DNA of 64,000 nucleotides from Coleophoma eucalyptorum. Taxonomy: Eukaryota; Ascomycota; Leotiomycetes; Helotiales; Dermateaceae. Under the pieces are notes generated by a model, which saw nothing but the letters and a program-made list of their open reading frames with translations, had not been told where the DNA came from and did not search any database. This document shows positions 21,853-35,149 of the stretch, piece by piece (the stretch's first letter is position 1; every line of letters starts with the position of its first letter). The stretch lies in the NCBI GenBank assembly GCA_026120035.1, contig JALRME010000001.1:2183909-2247908 (forward strand), in the 5' to 3' direction. A program made the translations under genes and the position numbers.

Positions 21853-24800
21853 TCACATCATATCCACGTCACCATCTGCCATAGCAAGACGCTGCTTGGC
21901 GGTTTTCGCTTTCTTTCCGCCACTCTTTCGTGGTCTTTTGGCTTTTCCTCCCTCGGTGTCGCCAACGGGTGTTGCTTCTCCGCTTGGCTTGTTAGAACCA
22001 TCGTCAAAATGTCCCTCACCTAGAGAAAGGTCAGTAAAACAATCATGGCCATGGACTTAAGATAAGCATACCTTCGTGGTAGAGATCCTCCAGGCTTCCT
22101 CCGTTATCTCTCTTTTTAGCCTTGCCTTTCTTTTTGGTAGCTACGGGCCCTTCACCACGAGCTTCAGCCTCTGCAAGTTCCTTCTCCTTCTGCTCAATCT
22201 GCGCTGCTTCCTCGTCATCAACAAGCCACATAGCGATATCCTTTGTACGATTCTCCTTGCTTCTAGCGTTGAAGTCGACACCAGCGCCTCCAGTCATGAC
22301 TACCTTCTGCACTTCTTCTTTCTGCATGGCACGCTTGCGGATACGTTCTTCGATCGTACCACGAGTGATCATTCGATATACAGTGACCTGGCGGGTTTGC
22401 CCAAGACGATGCGCTCGGTCCATGGCTTGCGAGTCGATGGTTGGATTCCAGTCGGAGTCGTAGAAGATGACAGTATCTGCAGTCGTCAAGTTGATACCAA
22501 GACCACCTGCACGAGTAGATAGCAAGAAAATAAAGATCTCTGGTCGCGTCTGGAAATCGTGTACTGTATCTCTTCTGTCTTCCAACTTAGTGGAACCATC
22601 CAGACGACAGTACTTGTAGTTGCGGTATGTCAAGTATTCTTCCATGAGATCGATCATACGCGTCATCTGGAAGTATAAAAGTACACGGTGGCCACCCTCC
22701 TTGAGCTTCGTGAGAAGGGCATCCAGCTTGGCAAGCTTGCCAGAATCTGTGACAAAGCGGTGCATAGATGGAACACGGATACTGGTAAATCGGTTCTTCT
22801 CCGATGTTGGTGCAGGAAGTAGTGCATTTGTGGGAAATAGTGGAGGTGGAATCTTGGCTGAGATCAGGGCCTTCTCATCGGCTTGGGAAGGCCCGTACAA
22901 GGCTCTCCGCATCTGAACATTGAACATGATGTTCTCCTTCTCGATCAAAGTTCCACTGCTAGAACATGTTACTTCAATAGGTGGGGCCGATGCTTTGGGT
23001 CGACTGCTTGATTCCATCCGACTCATGCCAGATTGTGCAAAAACATCTTTGGCAACGTTGAAAAGTTTTCCAAGATAACCGTCAGCAGTAGCATCTGCCA
23101 ATGGTTTTCGATCTTGGCGATCAACTATACGGAACATTTCATGAGCAGGAGTAAAGTTGATCTCCCCTTCCTCGTCGTAGATGACATTCAGCCTTCCTAG
23201 ACGGGAGCGTTTCGCAGACAGATCTACGGCCCGCGCAAAAACGTCCTTGTGTGAGGCAGAGGCGAGTTCACCAACAGAGTTACCCGAGAAACGTAACCAT
23301 GAGAAAGCCTCATTGCCTTTGACATGCTCATGTATATGCTCAGGGTTCCAAATGTTCATGAGATGGTTCAAATATCTTCCCTTAAATCCAGCCTTTTGAT
23401 TGTCGCGGCCTGGTAAGTTCAAGCGACCACCTTCGCGCCAGATAAGTCGAGGGAGGTCATATTCAATCAGGTTCCGTGTTGAATAGGCAACATTGATGTT
23501 TGGCCCCTCACGCATGAACGATGCGGTTTCAGCGAAGTATCCGAAGGAGAATGGAGAAGTAGTCTCTGCTCGCTCGAACAGGTCGGGGTGATTGCAGACT
23601 TTTCGGAATTGCATGACCAGGTTCATGAGCGTACCAGTATCATTATCGTCGCCGACGGTAGCCTTTTCAATGAGATCCATGATGCTGATCTGGTTTCGGA
23701 GATTGCTGTAGTATGCTCGTTGACGGTAGGTAAGGTCGCAGAAGAGATCGATTTCGATCTTGTCACCCAGCTCCTTTTGAACGTGCTTCTTAACACGACG
23801 AAGCATGAAAGGCTTGAGAATCATGTGCAAACGCTTCAGCTGATCCTCATTCAACTTCGTGTTACTTTGAGCGTGACTCTCAATGTCTTTGGAAAACCAT
23901 TCGCTGAACTCGTCATGAGAATCAAAGAGTGACGGCATAATGAAATGCAGTAGAGCCCAGAGTTCTTGCATGTTATTCTGAATAGGGGTACCAGTGAGCA
24001 GTAAACGATTCCTGCAATGGAAACCAAGCAAACTCTTCCATCTAGAGCTTTGGGAACTCTTGATAGCCTGGGCCTCGTCAAGAATCATGTACTGCCACCT
24101 CATCTTCTGGAAATAGTTGACATCAGAAACAACCAATTGGTAAGAGGTGACAAGAACGTGGAATGGTGCATCTTTAGTATAAGTAATGTGCTTTCTATCC
24201 CAGAACTTTCGAAGCACCTTTCGGTCTGCGGCTGTACCCCAGTATGGCAAGACCTTTAAAGTAGGAACGAACTTGGTAATTTCTTGTTGCCAGTTGTGAA
24301 GTGTTGAAGCTGGAGCCACGACAAGGAATGGACCCCAGATATCATGCTTTTCAGCAAGGTAAGCCATGACCGAGATAGATTGTACGGTCTTTCCCAGACC
24401 CATCTCGTCGGCCAAGATTCCATTGATACCTTGTTCGTACAAATTGACAAGCCAGTTAAGACCCTTGAGTTGGTATTCCTTGAGTTGGGCTTGAAGCATC
24501 TTTGGTTGCTCAATATCGACGTCGCCCATTCCGGCAGGATTTTGGAAGTTCATCTCTCCCTCTTCATCCATGGCAGAGTCCTCCTGCTTGTTGAATGCCC
24601 TAGCCTTGTTTTGGGCTTCTTGGATAGCATTCTGCGCATTAGCCATGGCAGCAGCTTTGAGAGCCGATTCGTCTTCAGCATCAAAATCGAGGTCTTCAAA
24701 ATTGGTGACCTTCGCAAGAGCGGCTCCACCTTCTGGTAGATCAATGGCATGAGCGGTTGAACTTCCTCCTGTAGCTTGCTCAGCCGAGACAGCAACATCT

Positions 24801-27300
24801 GGATGATCGGTTGATCTTTCAACCTCATCCGTCTTGATCTTTTTGCCGATGAAATGAGAGTATAATTCTGTCTGTGAAATAAGGAAGTTGAGTTTTCTCT
24901 TTTGCCTATTAGCCTCACGGTCAGCTTCGGCCTTCTTCGCATTTTCAATCTCGGCCTTTTCAGCAGCACGTCGGAGATCTCGTTCTTCTCGCTCGTTACG
25001 TTTCCAAAAAGACATCATCTCTCTCATGACACGCTTGGCACGGGCCTGTAGATCTTTCGTGCCCTTGTTAGTTCGAGCTTGCCAACGTTTAGCTTCCTTG
25101 GAAGCAAGAATAGCAGTCTTCTTTAGATTGGAAGCTCGAATTGCATAAGACTCCATAGCAACTTTGTACGTCTTATTGACATCTTTTCGAGCAAGATCTC
25201 GCCATATCTGATCGTAGATTTGGTTGTATCCTTTTGATACGAAAGGCTCGAAGGTTCCCGGAACAGCAGGTGTAACTTCTCTCGAGTCATTGGAATCCTT
25301 CGTTTCCTTCTTGTTGAGCTTGATTCTAATCTTTGGCTCGGGAGCTGCTGGAAGGGTCGGGAGTTCTTCTCCAGCATCAATAGCAGCCTGTGCAGCTTCT
25401 GATCGATCTTTCTCTGCTTGCTTCTGCTCTTTGGATTTCCGTAACCTTCCACCGCCCTTGCCTTTCTTTGGTTTTGCTTCGTCGGTGGCTGAGAATGTTG
25501 ACATGGCACCGCCTTGGAAGTTTGGCTCTAGCGGCGACACAGCTTTGATTTCGGCACCCTTGTCTCCTCGAGCAAGTATAATTTTTGTTTGCTGTGCCTT
25601 CTTCTCGGCCCTTTGAGCCTCGCGAATGAACTTCTGCCTTTCCTGTTCATCTTCCGCGGCCTGAGCTTTTGCAATTGCAATCTCTTTCTGCTCAATGCTT
25701 GTCTGCACAGTCTTTTCTCTCCTACGCTTTCTCTGCATATCCTTTTTGCGTTCCTTCTCAGCCTCAACTTCGGATATCTGGACCTTGGTAATAGCCTCAT
25801 CCGCATGGATTTCTCTGTACCTTAGCTCACCTGCATCAGCATGTCTGACAAGCTTTGCAGCGGTGGCCTCAACAAATTGCGTTCGGCGGCTTTTGGTCTT
25901 GACGATCTCCGACTTCTCAATATCCAGCTTCCGCTTGATGCCTCGGGCTTTGAAAAGAGCCTTCTGTATATCAATTTCTAATGTAATATCATCCTGTATC
26001 TTCTCCAGTTTTGCCATCTCAGCCTCGATTTCCTTCTCCTGTTCTTTGGTGAACTTCGGGGCGGGTGGTACTACTTTCGATGCTTTGGGCTCTTTCGGCT
26101 CTGCTTTAATTCTGGGCTGTTTGGGCTCACCGTTTGCTTTCCGTTTTACTGGCACTCTGGGAACTGGAGTGGCGGGTATCGCTGTAGCAGGGGGGGGGGA
26201 TGGGCGTGGTGATGGTTCGCGTGAGATCGTATCGTCTCGCTTTGGAGTCGCGGAAAGTCGCGATGACTTCTTCGCTGGCTTTGACACAGCCATCGTTGCC
26301 ATCTTAGGTTGGGGGGGAGGCGCTACAGCAGCAACGGGAGCTGGTTCTGAATTGGAAAGGATACTCGAAAATGCCATCGGGTCGGCAGGTCTGCTAGGAG
26401 TCTGAAAATTATTAGAACGATGTTCATACTAGATTCATTGTATAAAGGATGAAATGCCACGCGATATTGTGATACGACAGCTTTCTAGCGCTATAACTGG
26501 GGAATTGAGAAATGGTTGCTTACAGCTACTGGAGCTGGCTCAGCGGCAACAGGTGTTGGCTGAACCCCATTGTGTCGAACGGGCGATGACATTTGATTCA
26601 TCCTTGGGGATTGGGGTCCCGGATGTGCATGCGAAATGGGTGATTGAGGGAAGGTCGCGGTGACGGGTGATTGATAGGCACCGCTATATGGTGGATATCG
26701 TTGTTGTTCGACTGCAGTTGGAGGATAGTTGTAAGGTTCTCGAGCCTACAATTGTTCATTAGTGGCAGAATGACGCAAGGGCCTGACATTTCCGGACTCC
26801 GTCGCAGACTTACCTGTGGTGTTTGCGCTTGTCCGTCTCTCCATCCAGCAGACTCTGGACGTCGTTCACTTGAGTCCGTGGTTGGATCGTAATATGACGT
26901 TGCTGGCCTGTCGCGTGGAGTTTGATACTCAGCTTGGTGTGCAGGTGCAGAACCTCTGCTGGGCGACAGCGGGGGAGCAGGTCCGGGAATATGTGAAGAA
27001 GATGGTGGGACTGGAAGTGCAGTTGGTGTTGGGGATTGATAGGAGTTGTTGAATTGAGGCCGTGGATGATTGCCGTTGGTGGGCGAGAAATTGGGTGGAG
27101 GCAAGGTCGTAGCATTCCTTTCCCTCTCTTGTCTCGCAGCGCGTTCTGCCTCGTCCTCCTGCTCGGGATTCCTCTGCATCACGGTGGTATGAAACATCGT
27201 AGGCTTTCCTGTCGCTGCGCCGTAGAGCTCTTAACGCGCGCAGTATACGTATTACCTGTCCATAGAGTAGGTGCAGAGTCAATTTCGTATTCTTCCACGT
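21853..27300 (-). CDS. INO80: chromatin-remodelling ATPase INO80
   Basis: Supported exons: an upstream exon ending at 27256 (5' end unresolved), 27208-26814, 26745-26524, 26401-22072, 22019-21853; at least ~1,720 aa. Counting from the Met at 26377: proline-rich and basic coiled-coil N terminus; DBINO domain at ~387-510 ([11 protein letters not shown] ... HFIGKKI); SNF2 ATPase lobe from ~632 with Walker A DEMGLGKT (~659) and DEAQ box (~767); a long insertion typical of INO80-class split ATPases; then the C-terminal helicase lobe at ~1265-1330 ([23 protein letters not shown]). It ends in a basic Lys-rich tail ([12 protein letters not shown]). It is the catalytic subunit of the INO80 complex, which slides nucleosomes and exchanges H2A.Z in the nucleus. 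The first coding exon contains [16 protein letters not shown], but no in-frame ATG precedes it before a stop at about 27540, so the start codon is probably in another exon upstream. Confidence 0.95.
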
Positions 27301-28834
27301 AGGGCCGTGGATTGGTCTGGTGGCTCTTAGTCGCGATGCTCGAGCTTACGATGGAAGGCAGATGGTGTGGTGATGGTGATGAAGGAGGAAAGAAGCTTTG
27401 GGTTGAGTTGGGTTCGGCGTGCGCAACCTCGTCGATTCTTTCCCGCGTCGGATTCGGATGGCATGCACAGTAGTTGTAACTTGCAGGATAATGAGGATGG
27501 TTGGTCGTCGTGGTCCCGTCAAGAGTTCACGATGACAGTTGGGATGGGAATGAAATGAAATGGGTTAGTAGGGTGGTGTATTGTCAAGGAAAGACTGAGT
27601 GATGAGGGTCTCAAGTAATGGAGGATGGGCAATCGGATTCAAATGGTTAGGTAGCTAGGGCTCAAGCAAGCCATTGCTGCTCACTTCTCCCCAGACTTTA
27701 AAATCGTGAGGTTTGGCCCTTTGCGAAGATAACAAAGGCGTCCGGAGGCAACCCCTGTCTATTGGAGGGTCTGGATACTCTCTTGACTACTATTTGCACC
27801 TACAGTATCTGGACTCGATGGTCCTGGCCATGACGAGGACTTAGAAGTGCGAATTGCACCCTGCCTCGGATTTCACTGGGCTGGATATTCTCATGCTTTG
27901 GTCAATCATAAGGTAGAGATGAGGCTAGTGGATCGGGGATCTGAGGTATCCAATGATAGCCGATATGACATCTCCACGCTTGCTACACGGAGAGACGGAT
28001 ACACGGGTTCTCCATCTCGACCTCGCGTTCGAGGCAACACGTCGCCACATCTTTCCTCGTGTCGGAGAGAATCCGTTCAGCTGAACGCTTGCGAGTCCGA
28101 AATGCGCGTGTCAATAATCTACATGTGCGCAATTGTCCTAAGGCATTCAAGTATGCTTACGCCAATAAATGTGATGAGACACGGTGGTCCAAGATCAGTA
28201 CCAGTTCCAGTTCTGAGCGTGCCTGAAGGGATTTAAGAAGTTGTTATGAAGTAATCGGTAAAATGGGCCGTCAGAATAAAACCTTACGAGATCCCATTCC
28301 CCTTGGCCGATATCAGGTTCCATTTCTGCTATCTTGTAATGCGTAAGCACATAGATCCACTGAACCTGCTACCCGCCTTACGCATCAGACCTACTTATTA
28401 ATTGTCTTAAACCTTTTTGATATCAAAAGTAAGATCGAATTGTCGGTCTCTCGAGAACACTAAGGAAGATCGAGACCTTCACGGTTGCAAGCATCATTCC
28501 GCTTTTTATAGTAGAATTAATTATTCGTTACACCAAGCAAGTCAAAATAAACTCCCCGCAGTGAATATCTTTAAATTAGGCACTACGATTGAAGCGAACC
28601 CTTTCTTGGCGTGATATAAGATCCTCGTTGCGACGAGGAACTTGCGGAGCGTGTCGATATCTCCTAAGTATAGTAGTGCCTTGCCTAGCTACGCCTCGTA
28701 AATCAAAGCAATGATTCATAAACTTGTCCTAAAATCAAGGTATTCTATTGCAATTTTGGGCCATTAAAGACCAGTCTATCTCGTCGCCCCGATTTCCTGG
28801 AGCGAGCTGAACCTAACTACACTTCCGCAAATGC
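27301..28834. other. upstream region of INO80 and 3' flank of ARB1
   Basis: 27301-27560 probably includes the first INO80 exon(s) that I could not resolve; a frame compatible with the known exon is open back to ~27540. From 27560 to 28834 I see no gene. A frame at 27847-28236 has no motif. Confidence 0.45.
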
Positions 28835-30948
28835 TTAAACAGCTCCGGCAGAAATCATCTTCTTTCTCAAGTAATTCTTGTAATCACCAATGGTTCCGTC
28901 CCATTTTGTGATCTTTTGATGCTCACAGACCATAATATCCTTTGCAACCTTATCCAAAAGTCGGAAATCGTGACTAACCACAACCACACCGCCTGAAAAC
29001 GCCATGATAGCATCCGCCAATCTGTTGAGTCGTCAGCATGATCCAGAGACAATTTAGACAGCTTGAGCAAAGCCTGAGGATGCTCTCCAAGAAACATCAA
29101 CTATATCACATGGTACTTCATATGACCTTTCACGCCGCACTAGCCACGTAATAATTATAAGACAAGGAGTAAATGAGAAGGTAAACATACGAATCAATAG
29201 TAGGAATGTCCAATCCGTTAGTAGGCTCATCCAGTAGCAACATATTTGGTGCATCGATAGCCAAGAGGGCGAAAACGATTCTGCTCTTCTGTCCTTCAGA
29301 AAGTGTGCCCATGAGAGCAGTCTGAGACTCTCCGGAAAGACCATACTTTCCGAGCTGTTGACGCCAGTACTGGTAATCCTGGGACTTCTCGGAGTACTTG
29401 TCACGAACGAAATCAAGAGCAGACTTGGTAAGGTCAAGTTGCTCAGAAGAGTGTTGACTGTAGACACCCATCTTCAAGTGAGTGTGGCGAGATACGACAC
29501 CACCAGTTGGTGAGAGCTTGCCGGTCATCAAACGGAGCAAAGTAGACTTTCCAACACCGTTGGGGCCAACCAAAGCAGTTCTTGAGTCCATGTCAACACC
29601 GAGGTCCAAGTTGCGGTACAGGTCGTCCTTTGAGTTACCAGAGTAAGAGAAGGTAACATCATCGAAGGACAAAACTGGAGGAGGAAGCTTGTCGACATCA
29701 GCGAAACGGAAAGTGAAGACACGATCGGTCTCGACTGGTTGAATGAAACCATCGGCCTCCATCTTGTCCAAAATCTTTTGTCGAGATTTAGCTTGTCGGA
29801 CCAAATTGGCATATGTACCGGCAGATGCGATGAACTTCTTAATGTGGACGATTTCGTCTTGTTGCTTTTGGTAAGCCTTCATTTGGTTGACTTCCTGCTC
29901 GGAACGGGTCTTCGCGTATGAGTCGTAGTTACCACCATAGTAGATAAGCTTCTTTTGACGCATATCAATCATGTTGGTGCAAACACCGTTCAAGAAATCC
30001 ATAGAATGGGAGACGAGAACCAGTGTTCGGTCCCACTTCTTAAGATATTCCTCAAGCCACACACAGGCCTCGAGATCCAAATGGGCAGTTGGGTCATCGA
30101 GAAGAAGGAGAGATGGCTTGACGAACAGAGCCTTGGCCAAAGCCACACGCATACGCCATCCACCAGACATATCCTTGGTCTTCTTGTGAATTGTTACTTT
30201 GTTGAAACCGAGACCAGTAAGAATAAGTGATGCGCGGGTAGAGAAAGTTGAAGGATCCATGGTTTCCATTTTCTAGATTTTCATTAGCCTTTGTATCAAG
30301 TATTCCGTGTCGAAATCATACCTCGTAGATATCCATCAGAAGAGGAGATTCTGGTCCATCGTCTTCCAAAATTTGTTCGGCCAACTTATCAAGTCTCTCC
30401 ATCTCGTTTTCAGCCTCCTTTACGACCCACTCCAAGGCACCCAACTCGCTGGGAGGAGCACCCTCGTTGAGCAGGTAAATATCGACATGCTCTGGAACTG
30501 GGTATTCTCGCTTGTCGATGGACTTCAACAGTGTAGACTTTCCACAACCGTTCTCTCCGAGAAGGCCATATCGGCGACCGTATGTGAGTTCGAGAGTAGT
30601 ATCGGTGATCAGGACGCGACCGTGGAAAGTCAAAGAGACCGAAGTGATCTTGACATCACGACTCTGCTTGAGAGAGCTGAGGACACCAGTAGTGACACGG
30701 TCAGAGAGACCATGTTTGTCCATCTGCTCTGCAAGCCTCTTCACTTCATCCAACTTCTTGCCCGAAGTGGCAGGTTGCTCATCATCAGGAAGAGGGTTTC
30801 CGTCGGCGTCAAGGAGGGGTTCGTCGGGGGTTGCAGTGCCGCTTGCATTCTTGGATCCGGCCTTGCTGCGAGAGGCAGCAGTCTTCTTGGGTGCCTTACC
30901 CTCAGCGGCTCTCTTGGCCTCACGAGCGGCTTTAGATGCAGAAACCAT
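28835..30948 (-). CDS. ARB1: ABC-F ATPase ARB1 (ribosome biogenesis)
   Basis: Three exons: 30948-30322, 30272-29191, 29021-28835; 631 aa. Two ABC cassettes without membrane segments. NBD1: Walker A GENGCGKST, signature SGGWRMRVALAKAL, Walker B LLLLDDPTAHLDL. The linker has the ARB1-specific KKFIASAGTYANLVRQAKSRQK stretch in shortened form (FIASAGTYANLV). NBD2: Walker A GPNGVGKST, signature SEGQKSR, Walker B LLLDEPTNGLDI, and VSHDFRLLDK. The N terminus is Ala/Lys-rich. The very high similarity in the linker and in VCTNMIDMR identifies the yeast Arb1/ABCF2 orthologue, a cytoplasmic-nuclear shuttling factor for 40S and 60S subunit maturation and ribosome rescue. The residue after the Walker B Asp in NBD1 is Asp rather than the usual Glu. 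Confidence 0.95.
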
Positions 30949-31810
30949 TGTGTTGGTATTGAGTGTGTTGGTGTAGAAGGATGGCGGGGTCAGTGAAATC
31001 TCTTGGGGGTTATCTTTTTGTTACGGTAAGCGAGATAGTGGAGTACGCGATCGTCACTCGTCACGTCTGTCGCACACAGGAGTGTCAGCAGAGATGATGA
31101 TGCGATAGGGAAAGTGACAAAGAAAGGCGTCGAGGAATAGCGACGACAAGAGAGGTGGGCGTGAGAAAGAACGGGAAGACGTTAGGTGTGCGGTGTAAGT
31201 CAAAAATTTAAGTGCCTTACGAAGTAAAACTTTCTGCCCAATGATGTAGTGGCGAACCGTAAGGCAAGTTCCTTGGCAACTGATTTGCCGTCGCTCAAGG
31301 CGGCCGTAGCTCCCTTTACCTCATGGACGAGTATTGTCACACAATATTTGCAACTGCTTCTATCAACCAGAGGTGCTACCTCTACGAACCTGCAAGACAA
31401 AATAACTTGCGAGAGCCTGAACTACGTCTGCTAATTTCTATGGCAGCTTCAACGGTTATTATTCGGATCACCTTATGAGTGTAGGACACTTAAAGGGACA
31501 CTTACGATTGTAATCTCGACCTCTAAGAAGTATAAATAAATAGGTACTTTTAAAATGTCTACTCATTTTGCGAGGAGCAAACAGTGAGTGAGGTAAGGTA
31601 GGTAGTGGAGCCGGACTTGTTCGGTTTTTAATTGATCTTCATATAAGTGGCCTATCAATTGTATAAATCCCAAGTCATAGGAGATGCTGATCCCAATCCA
31701 CTTCTGCCTTTCCCCTCCCATTCAACCATTAAGTTATATAATATACATGGCTCAAATCAATCTTATAATACCATACATTGTCACTTCCTCTGATGCTGAT
31801 GGCCACACGG
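30949..31810. other. intergenic between ARB1 and the Zn2Cys6 regulator
   Basis: Promoter/5' leader of ARB1 and 3' flank of the regulator. No supported gene. Frames at 31200-31434 overlap on both strands and carry no features. Confidence 0.55.
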
Positions 31811-33968
31811 CTAATGTCCTGCAGAGTCTGCTTCGACTGCGTGCATGCTTACATGACGCTGGTGCTGGCCGGCAGCTCCAGGAATCCTATCAACCAAACC
31901 AATACTTCCAAGATCTTGCACCCCGAGCGAAAAATCCACGTCACACTGAACACCAATATTCCTCTCGCCACTTAGCCAGAATTGTACTGCCTTAAACCTT
32001 CTCAACATGTAAGCCATTGCATCCCAGTGTTGCAAGCCAATGGTCATCATGCTCGTTGCCGCCATTGCCTTGATGAATCTACCCTCAGGTCTATCCCTTG
32101 CGAATGGTAGAAATACTAGGACAATCCAAAGGAATATACCAGGAATCCGTTTCCAGATGGTCAATGGGACGCGCCACATGTTCATCCATAGTTTACTTAA
32201 GAGCTCTTGGTTGCATGCTGTGGAAAAGGGCTGTCGGCGGACCAGAGCAGTAGTGTAAAGTTTAGACGCATGCAAAATGCTCATTTGAATAAAGTCAGAA
32301 GGAGAAGATGGCGCTGGTAGAGGTGTAGTGTTTAATGTATGTAGGATCCAGTCAGCCGTTGCAGTAAATTTGTTGATAGCGTCGGAATCTGGGCTCGTTA
32401 AAGTGAGAGCTGAAGTAGTAAGGAGGCGCATATCATCAAGAACCAATGCTGTTTGAACAGAAAAGCTGGTTTCAATATCCGAACCCAGAAAAGGCGACGA
32501 AGATTGAAGAAGTGGTGAGTCAAGGTGTTGAAGCAAATTGTCCAGCCGAGGAATTGTGTCATTGGGATTGCTTTCGTGTAAGATTAAGGGACTCTCAAAT
32601 GCACAAGAGATCAGGTAATCATTCCTACCATCCCTTAAACTATTGTAACGGATATGGAATGAATTTCTCAATACATACCTAAAAGCCATCATTGAGACCA
32701 CCACAGATGAAATCGAACTCAATCCGCCTTTCATTCGTAACATCTCCCTCAGTCCATTCATGTGTGCAAGAATGAAGCACTCGCTAGCATATATCCACTA
32801 AACAAATCAACACATGCAACATAAACGGACTCTTTAGAAACTCACTTCGTTATATGAGAATGCCATAACTGCGGCCACAGCTTCGTCACTAATGTTGCGT
32901 TTGCATCTTTTCAAGTACCCATTGATAAGAGACACGATGAGGAGTCTTGTTTCAATAATCCCCGATGATTTCTCAACATCTTGACGCTTAGCGGTCGCTT
33001 GAAAGTACGCTGCGGTTAGAAGGCCGGTGTAAGCTATTAGAGGAGATTGGACCATGAATGGCAACCAAATGTTATGGAATCCATGGGGTGGGTTTTTGCC
33101 ATCCAGCGAGGTTATGTAGGGGGACAAAGTCGTTGAGACTAGGTAGTTGTATCAGATATGATTAAATAATAATGAGCGGAACTTACAAAGATGAAATAGC
33201 TCTGCGTTGCGTCGAGAGACCTTAATTGGTAGTGCTCGGAGTGGTTCCACCCCCATGCATCCAATGTAGTTTTGAAGAATACCCCAATACGACTCAATAC
33301 AGTGGTCAGGGCCTCTTAGAGACTTGGATTTTCCTTGGACATTATGTAGTACAACTGTACTATCCGATGAGTACCCTTTCTTAGGCTCTAGCCAGTGTGG
33401 AGACACAGGTGAGCCAGTTGAGGTTCCCCAGAAAGCGTGGCTTGCTACAGCCTCATGCTCAGCAGCAAGATACCCCTGCGATGATGACTGGTTCATGGTA
33501 TCTAATCTCGGGTTGTGAATTTGAACCCTGAAGTAACCGTCACCACGCATATCACTCGGGGTAACATGGCTAACCCCGACGGCATCTGCATGCTCAACCA
33601 GGGGTGTTTCCTCATTCGAAGTCCCATCGAACTGAATTACTCTCTCTGGATATCTATTGGATGGTTTTCTATGGTCATTTTAGATTCATTTCGATATTTA
33701 CCTTCACAGCTATGCTGGGGAAAGAATGGCTTTATGCTCACTTAGTGGTTTCATAGACGCATTCCACGGGAGGATATCGTCTTAAACAGTTGTTACACGG
33801 TTTGTCTCTTGCCTGGTTGCACTGCATTTACCAGTTAAACCCATGGGTTTCTCAGTAGATCCGCTCCAATCATACCTTCTGTTTTCGCCTCCGGCACTCA
33901 GTACAAGATGTTGCAGGCCTCTGTCGAAGTCGTTTATTACCGACATGCGAGCCTTCGGAGGTAAGCAT
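31811..33968 (-). CDS. Zn2Cys6 transcription factor with fungal-specific regulatory domain
   Basis: Model: 33968-33876, 33821-33742, 33668-33187, 33138-32842, 32781-32679, 32591-31811; 611 aa. The DNA-binding cluster is assembled across the first intron: SCTECRRRKQK then CNQARDKPCNNC and LRRYPPVEC, giving Cys 22, 25, 32, 40, 43 and 52, the classical C6 spacing. The remainder resembles the Fungal_trans_2 type regulatory region (PF11951; often annotated 'tachykinin family'), e.g. ESYWGILQNYI, HNIWLPFMVQSP, HMNGLREMLRMKGGLSS. It is a predicted nuclear activator or repressor with unknown targets. The exon 4/5 junction is the least certain: the strong GTGAGT donor at 32845 breaks the frame, whereas a GTTTCT donor at 32841 with a GCTAG acceptor restores it. 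Confidence 0.85.
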
Positions 33969-35149
33969 GATGATGTCGTTAATTCACGACTTGGAGGCGA
34001 TCTACAACGGGAGCCAGGCCTCTGGAGATGTTCGACGCGGACCATGTTCTTGATTTGAGATATTCAACGGAAGAAGCAAGGCGTCGGGCTTAAGGCTCAA
34101 GGAGGTCTAGAGCGAGCCACTTTTCACACGTGATAAATGTACTTTAGGCTTTTGGGTTCTTTGCAAACGGTAAACGCAAAATGCCATAGTCTTGAAGAGA
34201 AATTTCAGTCCCAACCTAAATAGTGCTCCTGAAAGCTTCAATCAGTGCTCCGTACAGCTTCAGAATAATTTGATCACGTGTAGAAATTCTACTAAAGGGC
34301 CAGAGGGAGGTGGGAGGTCTTGTCTATTTTAAGCGCATTCGCATTCAGGACTTGACGGAAATGTGTATAGCATTTTCAGTTGACGAGGAGGTTTGATAAA
34401 GGATTTCTAACCTATTTTGCCTTGCGGTCCACATCTTATGAAGTGATAACACAGATAAGTCATGCACCACTACACATGGTCCAATGTAGCTCTAGTAGTT
34501 GTTTCCGCAGAAGAGCGACCCAAACCTCATCAATCCTCATCAATCCTCATCAATCTGATACAACGCAAAGTTTGCCTAGCTGCATGCTGAGTTACAAGAG
34601 TTGCTTGGTACAGTTGGTCGATTGTTGTTTTTTGCAGCCATCAATATCTCTGTTGGTAGGCAACTTGGACCTAGCTAGGAATGTCGCTTCGCATTGTAAT
34701 TCCTGCGAGCAGCATTCCACTCTTTAATTCTCCTAGATATACTTGATTTTGAAATTGTCTCCTGTTTTCATAAAGTGCTCAATGGGAATGCAACCTATCT
34801 GCGAGGCATAAGGGTACAGTTTAGTAGGAGTAACGTCTCCCTATTAAAACGATGTTTAATCCATGTTGCTTCATGTTTGTCACGAATTTAGAAGCTCTCT
34901 CGTTATGAAAGCTAAGCAGCGTCGGAACGGATCTCTTCAGCTTAACAAATAGTGGCAACAGCCCATGGTCACGAATATGAGCACTATCCATGAAGGATAT
35001 ATCCAGTTATAGTAGCAAAAAAAGGCCGGGTACTCGAGTACCACCAAGCCCAGGTGTAAAAAAGGTCGGTAGGTCGGGAGAAAAGGAAGAGAGTGACTGT
35101 GCTAGAATTTGGCATCGAGCGAAAGCAAACTCCTCAAACATGGCAATCG
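33969..35149. other. intergenic, no supported gene
   Basis: Promoter of the Zn2Cys6 gene at the left end. A perfect CCTCATCAAT x3 array lies at ~34525-34554. Frames at 34380-34727 and 34990-35204 lack features. Confidence 0.5.
34525..34554. repeat. (CCTCATCAAT)x3 tandem repeat
   Basis: Three exact copies of the decamer CCTCATCAAT in succession in non-coding DNA. Confidence 0.85.

Noticed and set aside
25695..26405. 236-aa plus-strand open frame
   Set aside because: It is exactly antisense to the charged N-terminal part of INO80 and has a low-complexity Ser/Phe/Ala composition typical of the reverse of Lys/Glu-rich coding sequence.
30307..30996. 229-aa plus-strand open frame
   Set aside because: Antisense to ARB1 exon 1, which is clearly coding by motif content.
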